DNA of 64,000 nucleotides from Monoplex corrugatus (lineage: Eukaryota > Mollusca > Gastropoda > Littorinimorpha > Ranellidae), in contig JAPXFY010000015.1 of the NCBI GenBank assembly GCA_030674185.1, positions 24,408,505 through 24,472,504 of the forward strand, in the 5' to 3' direction. The translations under genes and the position numbers were made by a program. The notes under the pieces were generated by a model. The model had not been told where the DNA came from, searched no databases, and saw only the letters and a program-made list of their open reading frames with translations. Shown here piece by piece: positions 55,351 through 64,000 of this stretch. Positions within the stretch are counted from its first letter, which is position 1, and each line of letters begins with the position of its first letter.

Positions 55351-56296
55351 CACGCACGCATGCACACATTTACATTCATAACATGGTAATCTCAAGAGGT
55401 AACAAATTTCACTGGAAAACCACCCATAAATGGAGACATTACCCTGTAGCTTGAAAGCATGGTACCATCCAGAACAGTTTGTGGTGCTCTGCAACTTTTA
55501 AAGAAGATAGAAAGATTTGAAATAATGGAGACATGTATTCAGATAAGGAAACAATCTTTTGAGAAAAGTACATACTGGTCAAGTATGATCAAAACTGGGT
55601 TGGATACATTCTTGCACTTAGAATTTATCCGAATGGAGTCTCTTGTATTCATCTAAAGGAAGAGTATCAGCTTCTTTGTACATTAGATCAATTGGAAGAC
55701 TACGTGGCAAGCCCATGTAATCTTCAGAGTTACTGAATTGTGACTTTTCAGCTTATGTAAACCCTTTTTAGATACAGTGCAAAATATTTTCACAATATAT
55801 TACTAAACCAAACAACCCAAGGACCACATGAACAGGAGTACAGCCATAGTCAGTTGAAGGAATACTTGATAAAACGCGCAAAAAGCGTGTCTTTCATGTT
55901 AATTGTAACATTGTCCCTACCTTCAAATTGACTTAGTTTCGTTGAGATTATTACGAATATGTAGCCCTTGATAGAATAAATCTGCTTGCTTTTGTATAAG
56001 GAACGATACTGTGCATGATTTCTTGAAACTGAGCAACAATTTTACTTCTTTTAACTTTGTACTTTGTGAAATTACAAGCATGGTTCTTTAAATGGCTGTA
56101 TCAGCATAAAAGCCATTGTAACATCATTCATGTCAGTTTCTTATAATATCATACAGTATGGTTGAGCAAAGATCTGGAGAAATAAGATTGCATTTGGGAA
56201 TCCCTGTATTGATAATTCACATACAGGCTAGTCCTATTAATGTGATAACTATTCTACAAGGTAGATTTGGATCCCAACAGTTTAGGGTATTGAAAT

Positions 56297-56367
<71 letters not shown>

Positions 56368-56924
56368 TTCTGAACAAGTACCAACAACCGACCACCTTTT
56401 CCTTTCCCACTACACAACCACTGCCCAAGCCAAACGGTTACAATAATATGAATATTTATCAAATTTAGATGTTACTCTTCACGTAGTCTAATCCAATCAG
56501 TAATCCAACAGAATGTCTTCTAACACAGTTTTGTTGCCCACAGTTCTTTCAACAGTTTATCTGTCTGTATCACTTTCCCAAAGTTCCACTTCCAAAAAAA
56601 TTTGTTTTTGTTTTGGGGCACATTCCCCCCTTTCCTTACCTAACAAAACCAGAGTTCAGATGCCGTGTTTTACAAAGGCAAATCATTATCACCCACGACC
56701 TGGAACTGTTGTAACTTGTAGGGTACACACAACAAAGGGAACACTTAGCTAGGCTGCGTTGATGGTGAAGCGGGCAGGTCTCCAACCAGGGTGCAAGTAG
56801 ATCTAGTCCCAACCAGCAACCCGTCCGTGCAGATCTACATTTCTGACCACAGTGAAAAGGCTCGGGTTAGCACAGAAGTCCATTTGGCTGCCAATGATTG
56901 AGCTCAGGAACCAGAAACACGCTT
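55351..56924. other. Intron 12, first part
   Basis: AT-rich intron with an AC microsatellite at 56300-56363. No gene recognised. Confidence 0.6.
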
Positions 56925-57445
56925 ACCTATGTTGGAGCACAACACAACTCTGGATCTCTCCACCTCTCCTAGATCCAAAACACACTACCCTTCGTTGGAA
57001 CACAACACAACTCTGGATCTCTCCCCTTCCCGTAGATCCAAAACACACTAATCTGCGTTGGAACACAACAACTCTGGATCTCTCCATTTTTTGTAGATCC
57101 AAACACGCCAACCTACGTTGGAACACAACACAACTCTGGATCTCTCCACTTCTTGTAGATCCAAAACACGTTAACCTTCGTTGGAGTACAACACAACTCT
57201 GGATCTCACCACTTTTTTCTAGATCCAAACTCGCCAACCTACTTTAGAGTACAACACAACTCTGGATCTCTTCACTTCTTGTAGATCCAAAACACGCCAA
57301 CCTACCTTGGAGACAACACAACTCTGGATCTCTCCACTTCTTGTAATCCTAACAAGCCAACTTACATGTACTTTGGAGTACAACACAACTATGGATCTCT
57401 CCACGACTTGTAGCCTAGAACCAAAACACGCCAACATACGCTGGA
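56925..57445. repeat. 63-bp minisatellite, about 8 units
   Basis: Units of TTGGAACACAACACAACTCT, GGATCTCTCCACTTCTTGTA, GATCCAAAACACGCCAACCT and ACG. Spacing is 62-67 bases. The period is a multiple of three in most units, so both strands show long repeated open frames (NTTQLWISPL on +), which are not evidence of a protein. Confidence 0.95.
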
Positions 57446-57761
57446 GCCCAACTCTTTCTGTTCTCCTCCCCATGTGTAATGAGCAATCAATCAACTTCAC
57501 CTCAGGTATAACCCATTCCCAAAAAAAGGGGAGACAACTACAAGAGGTTCTTCCTTTGACATTTTCCCCAGTGGAATATTGAAACACAATTAAATAGAAA
57601 ATCTCTGCAACAGTGTTTCCACGAAAACAAAATCACGAGTCCAGCTGGATTGACTTGGATCTGGTTTGGGTTCGTGGCCACTGCGAACAGAGGCCGTTTA
57701 GTCTTAACCAGAAAATTGTCAAGGATTAAATACGGTTGTAAAGAGTCAGATAAACATTGTA
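57446..57761. other. Intron 12, nothing recognised
   Basis: Stretch between minisatellite and retroposon with no visible gene or repeat. Confidence 0.5.
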
Positions 57762-58292
57762 CCCCCGTGGGGATGCCGGGAGCTCTTTCAGTATAAATAG
57801 TATCCCCACCTTCTGGGAATTCTGTGCTGCAAATTTCCTCTTTTCTGTCACTGTTTCTGCCTTGTTCCTTTGCTTTCTGTCATTCTACCTATCATTTTCT
57901 GCCTTAATGGTCCATTCACCTGTATGTATTCGATAGTCTTACGCACTTTTTCTTAGGATTGATAATCGGGTACATGTATTAAGAGCATTTTTTGGCTCTA
58001 GGGAGGCGAGTTATGCGGAAGCAGTTTTAGGTAATCTATGCCCGTTTTTATATATGTTTTGGTGTCCTTAGGTATGCTTGTGTTTTTTAAATCCCCTGTG
58101 CGATAACTTGGACGGAGTGGTCAACGCCAGGGGCAACTCCTTAGATTATGTGCGCGAATGCATTGATATGTGTACCTAGTGTTCTTTTTTTTATATTTTT
58201 TTTTATCCTGTTGAAGTTCTGTATGTTTTGAAGCGGTTATAGCCCTGGTATGGCTCTATGTAGTCGGCTGGGCTTTAAACAACAATAACAAA
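57762..58292 (+). mobile_element. Retroposon copy 8
   Basis: Near full-length: CCCGTGGGGATGCCGGGAGC head, GTATAAATAGTATCCCC, TTGATAATCGGGTACATG, tail TGTAGTCGGCTGGGCTTTAA then ACAACAATAACAAAAA. The best-preserved 3' end in the window. Confidence 0.87.
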
Positions 58293-58867
58293 AAATGTGT
58301 ACCTAATGTTTTTTGCTTTATAAAGCAGCCTATGGTGCCATATGGAATCGACGCTATCAGGATTTTAACCAACTATTTCGGTCTTTAACCAACTAGTTGT
58401 CTTTGAGGTGTTCTTTAAACACTTTGGACTTCGCCTAAATTTTCCTATTTGGTTTTCTGTGAAAGCAGACATAGTTTTTGATATGCATCCGTTCAGAAAA
58501 ATTACGAAATATTTCATAAGACATTGGAGCCAAGAAAGACCTACTTTCCTGCGAAGTTAACGTTGAACTATCGTAGGAAAATGGGTCATGTGCCGTGTCA
58601 TTGTTTCTTTAAAGATAAGGAAATCTATATACCGCTTACTGAAGATATTTGCAAGATTTATGTTTACAGAACATATCTGGGACTTCCTGCATTAGAAAAA
58701 CTGACAGATCTGTAGTAACTGTTGCATTTATATTCTCATTGATGTTGAGGAAAGTAACATGTTAATCATTAGGCCTACATGTTGATCTGTCTCCACTTAT
58801 TAAAACTTGTGTGTTTGTGTTCACGTGTTGATGATGAATGTGATAAATTACTCTGAACTTGTCACAG
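58293..58867. other. Intron 12 end
   Basis: No repeat or gene recognised; a 63-codon open frame at 58524 has no similarity I can name. Confidence 0.5.
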
Positions 58868-58974
58868 GTCGCAAGTATAATAAGGACGGCAACATAAAAC
58901 CCTGGTGGTCCAACTCGTCTGTGGAGAATTTCGAGCGTCTGGCCTCGTGTTATGCGGAACAGTACAGTCAGCGG
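58868..58974 (+). CDS. M13 peptidase exon 13 of window
   Basis: 107 bases, entering at phase 1. Acceptor GTCACAG. The peptide reads GRKYNKDGNIKPWW, SNSSVENFERLASC, YAEQYSQR, matching 'G-R-x-Y-D-x-x-G-N-x-x-x-W-W-x-x-x-S-x-x-x-F ... C-x-x-x-Q-Y'. The 3' end is uncertain: GTTGTT at 58975 is a poor donor but leaves phase 0, as exon 14 needs. The product would lack the short loop usually found before V-N-G. Confidence 0.9.
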
Positions 58975-59699
58975 GTTGTTGTTGGCCGACATGTCAGTAT
59001 CGTCGATAGGCTATAGTCTCTCTTTCTTTGAGAACGTGTGTGCAATTATTTTTCATCTCAACATTTATGAGATTCTCGCTGTCAGATTTGAACCACAGAT
59101 CCAGTAGTGAATGCTAATGTTTGAAAAAGGCATGACTGTTAAATTTGTTTGTCATAGTGTAGTTCCTGTACACAAGGTGGCTGAATGAAAGCATAACATA
59201 TATGGTATAAGTATTTAGATGTCGTTTCTTACAAGCCTGTTTCAATAACAGGAATAACTGTCGGTTAGGGTTTTCAGTTACATGCCTACATCTGTTGCAA
59301 AACTAAACATATCCAACAGTTGTGGGCAACTTATCCTGAATTGAACTATTTTGGTGCTAATTAAGCTACCTCAGAAGTGTAATTTGTTTGCTTTTTGTTT
59401 TTGTGTGTGCGTTTTTTTATATTTTTTTTATAAAACATCCTCTGACCAAAGTATAAATATTAACAACATAACAAAAAGAAAACAACAAACTGCAATACAT
59501 TTACTATTGACAACCTTTCACAAGCTTTTTCAGGCTTTGACAAGCTATTTCATATGCGCATTGTATACATAACAAAAACTATACAAAACACTACAAATCT
59601 GAAACGAAGAAAAAACTACAGGTAGGCCTATTCTCTGATCCACGTAGACCTATCTCCCTATACTCTTTCATACATTCAGTCTGTCCTTACAAGCTCAGG

Positions 59700-60180
59700 A
59701 TATACGAATTATTACACCTATTTGTTGTAAATAGTTATAAATATCTTGGTATTTATTTTTCAATGAATCTAATATTTCAAATTTTGATGATTTTGTGTCC
59801 AGAGCAAAGGTGGCAGCTCTCAAAAGTTTTTGATTTTCAGTTTAAATAAATTTGAAACGATACATCCAACCAATTGTACAGTATGGATCAGAAATTTGAC
59901 ATTTGTTCAAAAGTATTATAACTGAAAAAATGCATTTGTTTGCCATAAAAATTATTCCTGTCTGTTGGGTGGTGAACGCTAAAATACTTTGTGTATAGTG
60001 AGCTGGGAAGTTATCCTGTTTATGCAAATTCACAAGCGAGTAGCATAAGGTATAGATATAACTATAAACAGTGAGGACACCGTTGAAGCTTACATATGTA
60101 TGACCTCGATTCTTAAAAAACAGTTGTCCTGGGCTTCAGATATGTGCAACTCCTTACATGTATACATGCGTGGAGTTGGT
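59700..60180 (+). pseudogene. LINE A-like ORF2 fragment, heavily decayed
   Basis: Scattered matches in order to the region after the LINE A RT: NSYKYLGIYFSMNL, YIQPIVQYGSEI, MHLFAIKII, YSELGSYPVYANSQASSIRY, LSWASDMCNS. The same sequence of blocks occurs in LINE A at 12330-12830 and LINE B at 47490-47990. Many stops and frame changes. Confidence 0.7.
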
Positions 60181-60290
60181 CATGTATGCGAAAACCAGGG
60201 TGCAGATCATGCATAGTAGTTTGTACAGAGAGACGATGGCAATTTGGGTTAAGGGTCATTCACTTAAAAAGGCTGATACTCAAGCTCAGC

Positions 60291-60297
<7 letters not shown>

Positions 60298-60330
<33 letters not shown>

Positions 60331-60354
60331 CGCGTGCGCGCACGCGTGCGTGCA
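60298..60354. repeat. (GT)n microsatellite with GCGC edge
   Basis: GT run grading into GCGCGTGCGCGCACGC, an alternating purine-pyrimidine stretch. Confidence 0.93.
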
Positions 60355-60397
60355 TGCAGTGTTTGAGTGTGTTGTTCCCCCAAAGACCTCAGAATTA

Positions 60398-60947
60398 CAC
60401 CCCCATAGGGATGCTGGGAGCTCTTTCAGCATAAATAGTATCCCCACCTTCTGGAAATTCTGTGCTAGAAATTCCCTCTTTCTTTGTCACTCTTTGTTTC
60501 TGCCTTGTTCCTTGGCTTTCTGTCATTTCTTCCTATCATTTTCTGCCTTGCTGGTCCATTCACCTGTATGTGTTCGATAAAGGCTTACATACTTTCTCTT
60601 AGGACTGATAATTGGGTACATGTCTTATGTGCATTTTTTGGCTCTAGGGATATGAGATAAGCGGAAGCAATTTTAGGTAACTTAGGCCCGTTTTTATATT
60701 TGTTTTAGTGTCCTTAGTTATGTTTGTATTCAGGTACATTTTTTTTAAATTCACTGTGTGATAAATTGGATGGAACGGTCAACGCCAAGGGCATCTCCTT
60801 AGATTATGCGCGCGAATGCATTGATATGTGTACTTAATTTCATTTTCCTTTTTTTTCCTGTTGGAAGTATTGTGTATGTTTTGAAATGGTATAACCCTGA
60901 TATGGCTTTATGCAGTCGCCTGGCTTTAAAAAACAATAATAACCTCA
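60398..60947 (+). mobile_element. Retroposon copy 9
   Basis: Head CCCATAGGGATGCTGGGAGC, GCATAAATAGTATCCCC, through to TGCAGTCGCCTGGCTTTAAA and an AACAATAATAA tail. Full length. Confidence 0.86.
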
Positions 60948-61289
60948 GAATTAAGGCCAACGTTTATTATTTGCATCAAGGCAATCCCCAGTACTTTGTG
61001 CTTCACCATCTAGCTACTGTATGAAGAGAGCAGTGATGCTATCCAAGGTGACACATATACATACACAGATGTACACGAACACGAATTCTGTGATTACATC
61101 AGACGAAATAAACAGATGAAACAACATTTGCTAGAAAATGTTTGTTTAATGAAGGCCTTCCCTGCATATTCATCAAATGTGTGAAAATCGTTGGACATAT
61201 GCCCTAAAAGTCTAATGTTGATTGGACCGTCTTGCACCGAGATAAGTCCATTAATTGATGACTACAGAAGAAGAAGCAGCAAAATGTGA
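60948..61289. other. Intron 13, nothing recognised
   Basis: Unremarkable sequence between two retroposon copies. Confidence 0.5.
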
Positions 61290-61916
61290 CCCCACCCCTC
61301 GTTGGGATGCTGGGGTTCTTTCAGTATGAATAATATCCCCATCTTCTGGAAATTCTGTGTTAGAAATTTTCTGTTTCTGTCACTCTCTTTGTTTCTCCCT
61401 TGTTCCTTTGCTTACTGTCATTTTTTCCCTGTCGATTTCTGCCTTGTGTTCCTTTGCTTTGCCATTTTTTGCTACCAATTTCTCCTTTGCGTTCCTTTGC
61501 TTTTTCTCATTTTTTTCTCTTATAGTAGCCTATCAATTTCTGCTTTGCTGGCCCATTCACCTTATGCATTTGATAAAGACTTGCATAACTTCTCAAACAA
61601 TTGATATTTGGCCACATGTATTATGTGCATTTTTGGCTCTAGGGAAATGTGCAGAGGCAGTTTAAGTATGTTATGGTTTCCTCATTTATGTTTACATTCA
61701 TGTTCAGGTATAGTTTTTCAGTCCCATGATGATAATTTGGAGTGGTAACGCTAGGGGTGTATCCATAGATTCTGTGCGCAGATGCATTGATATGTGTACT
61801 TAGTTTCTTTTCCATGTGTTTATTTTTTCTCTAGTGAAGTATACTGTACTTTTTGAGATGTTTATTGCCGTGATATGGTTCAACGCAGTGGCTGTCCTTT
61901 AAAAAACAATAAGCAA
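61290..61916 (+). mobile_element. Retroposon copy 10, divergent and longer
   Basis: Head CCCTCGTTGGGATGCTGGGG, GTATGAATAATATCCCC, tail CGCAGTGGCTGTCCTTTAAA. The TTCCTTTGCTTT module is repeated two to three times (61398-61505), making this copy about 80 bases longer than the others. The most diverged member. Confidence 0.78.
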
Positions 61917-62088
61917 AATAAGCAAATGCACGCAACACGCGCGCGCGCACACACATACACACACATAAACACACACACACAGAGTCGTGTGGAGCAATGT
62001 GATGAGGTGTGTCAGTGGATGCAGACTGCAATGAAACTTTCATACACCGGTATCACATCTAACACTGTAACAGGCTCTTTCTTTCTAG

Positions 62089-62154
62089 GTTAATGGAAAC
62101 TTTACCTTGGGAGAAAATATTGCTGACAATGGTGGACTCAAGGCTGCTTTTACG
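62089..62154 (+). CDS. M13 peptidase exon 14 of window (ExxxD motif)
   Basis: 22 codons, phase 0. Acceptor TTTCTAG, donor GTAATC. It encodes VNGNFTLGENIADNGGLKA then AFT. ENIAD (62113-62127) holds the third zinc-ligand Glu and the Asp that orients the catalytic His; N-G-G-L is also conserved. The C-terminal exons with the substrate Arg and the conserved His lie beyond 64000. Confidence 0.97.
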
Positions 62155-62900
62155 GTAATCTGCACATTGTGTGTGTGTGTATGTGTGTGTGTATGAGAGA
62201 GAGAGAGGCAGAGAGCTGAGAGAGACTAATATTTTTGGACCCTTTGTACTGGTAGATAGTCATGTTTACGAAAAGTGTTATTCGTGCCTATTGATCAGAT
62301 ACTATCACGAGGTGGTGATGCACACATTTCATGATTAGCCTTACAATATTGGACACATACGTTTGGGGTGGGTGGGTCTTACATGAAACTGTGATTGTTA
62401 CTTTGTTTGAAACTGCTATGCATTAATTTGTTGTTTGATGAATCTCCAGACTTCATAAACCTTTCTGCAAATCTGTTGGTTAGAGAAAACTCATCATTTT
62501 GCAGTGAGACTATCCCAAATGTTGAATTACAGTACAAAGTCGATTACATGTCGTAGTGACTACCAGTGTCACGTCACAGTAGCCTACCCAAATCTGTCCA
62601 CACATAAGTCTTGGTGAGACCAAATGAATGGATTCGAAACAATGTGTGTTGCATTGCAGATTTATGTAAAGATCACATAACGTATTTAAGCTATGATGAA
62701 TTTGTTGCTTAATGTAATGTGCGAACAAATTGTCTCAGCTATGCATCAGTAATTTTTAAGAAATTTGTAAACAAATTAAACATATTTATTAACTGTGATA
62801 AAACAGCAGCAACACTGATATATTACACTTTTAACCTCGGTAAACAGAGGAGTAAGGGTGTACTATACTTTAATTCATGACAAAAAGATGCCAAAATGCT
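62155..62900. other. Intron 14, first part
   Basis: Short TG and AG runs at 62168-62225, otherwise AT-rich intron with no visible gene. Confidence 0.55.
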
Positions 62901-63500
62901 GCGAAAAATGGAACGATAAATTTCATAGAGATATAAACTAGATAGAAACATTTTGACAAATTCAGTACATTAAAGAAGTTGACTAAATGTGGTTCCAGAT
63001 AAGGTTAGTACACAGAATATCAACTACAAGTATTAACTACAAGTACTATATTATCACGAATGAATATAACAGGTGATGACAAATGTTCCTTTTGTATGAG
63101 AGAGAGGGACAGCATTGAACATATATTTTGGAACTGTATACATGTTAAACAATTCTGGAAACATTCACAACAGACAGCCAACAGTACATGTGCAAGTATA
63201 TCGTCATTGATCTTAAACCAATCAATCATACTTTAGGACAGAGTGCAAACTTCAAGTCCAACAAAAGTTTTGATTACATTTACTTGCTAATTTTTTATGT
63301 ATACTTGTAAACTTAAAAGTTTACCCATCTTTTCACTATTTCAAACAATCCTGAAAACAAGATATAAAATTAAGAAATGCATTGCTGCTATCAGTCATGA
63401 GCTAGGTAAGTTTTCAATGAATTGGCTTTTTTTTATATAAAGATTTGATGGGAGACTTGAAATGTTTAAAAAGACAAAGAAAGGAAAATACGTGTATGCA
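62901..63500 (+). pseudogene. LINE ORF2 C-terminal fragment
   Basis: Contains a clear Cys/His region DDKCSFCMRERDSIEHIFWN then CIHVKQFWK, followed by decayed pieces (LKSLPIFSLFQTILKTRYKI, KCIAAISHELGKF) typical of the extreme C-terminus of some LINE ORF2s. It differs from the LINE A and B knuckles, so it belongs to a third lineage. Confidence 0.7.
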
Positions 63501-64000
63501 TAAATGCGTGTACCTTGGTGCGAGATCAGAAGGGGATCAAGATGTATTGTGGTTGAAAATATGATAGGCTTGATATTTTTGTAATGTAAGTTATCAGCTT
63601 GTATAAGTCATTGTAGAGTTTGACGTTGCTGAGGGTGATCAGGGAAAGATTATGTGGAACGATTGTCTCTGGTGTGTGCGAGATACTTGTTATGCTTGTC
63701 TTCATGGATTGAAATAATGGAGTTTGCGTTTGTATGTCAGTATGTTTGTATATATACATATGTATAAAATGTTACAAAAAATCTGTTCACACACAGACAG
63801 TCTTGATGTGGAAAGATTGTTTTGAAAATTGTGTAAATTATATTAAAGTCAGCAACCAGTTACAAACCATTTTATGAAATATAAACGCAAATTAGTCAAC
63901 ATCTATCCATATTTCAGTCAGAAAAAGACAGGATCTAGCAATGTGCCATGAACGTCTTAATAATTATTGATTCTATATTGCAAGTTGTTTGATAGTTGAA
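63501..64000. other. Intron 14, nothing recognised
   Basis: AT-rich sequence to the window end. No further M13 exon is visible; the next exons must lie beyond. Confidence 0.55.

Noticed and set aside
56852..57247. 131-codon frame with repeated NTTQLWISPL
   Set aside because: The 63-bp minisatellite in a stop-free frame.

Overview
This is a window of an animal nuclear genome, most likely a mollusc (a gastropod is my best guess). It has long introns, GT-AG exons, RTE-like, CR1/jockey-like and L2-like LINE pieces, a tRNA-derived SINE with the domain common in molluscan SINEs, and heavy microsatellite content. There are no operons, rRNA genes, CRISPR arrays or canonical tRNA genes. The organism call rests on repeat style only.

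The whole window is essentially one host gene on the + strand: the middle part of an M13 zinc metallopeptidase (neprilysin / endothelin-converting-enzyme type ectoenzyme). I find 14 exons between 3605 and 62154 that read in M13 order, ending with the HExxH exon (55192-55259) and the ExxxD exon (62089-62154). Exons for the cytosolic tail, membrane anchor and first ectodomain part must lie upstream, and the C-terminal exons downstream. The exons are joined in phase except at two places, the exon 4/5 junction and inside exon 9, where one base seems to be missing; either the assembly has single-base deletions or this copy is decaying.

Almost everything else is intron filled with repeats. 1-2155: 35-bp minisatellite split by a retroposon. 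2.5-3.56 kb: more copies of that roughly 545-bp retroposon. 4.6-8.1 kb: RTE-like fragments, two tRNA-SINEs and a Tc1-like transposon with an intact transposase. 8.7-13.5 kb: LINE A, with a 2A-like peptide in ORF1, lying between two TC microsatellites. 18.3-19.5 kb: CR1/jockey-like LINE fragment. 25.3-26.2 kb: antisense RTE fragment. 27.1-30.4 kb: a 3.3-kb element with 31-bp perfect terminal inverted repeats carrying a vertnin/OTU-like reading frame, itself split by a 789-bp foldback insertion with a 9-bp target duplication. 35.05-41.39 kb: a 6.3-kb tandem array in which most units carry TACTAAC. 41.7-48.5 kb: a rearranged, partly palindromic LINE B. 48.5-64 kb: the remaining M13 exons among microsatellites, a 63-bp minisatellite, three more retroposon copies and LINE remnants.

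The strongest candidate for something undescribed is the 27.1-30.4 kb element: matching inverted termini, a non-transposase-looking reading frame, shared internal motifs on both sides, and a nested foldback element.
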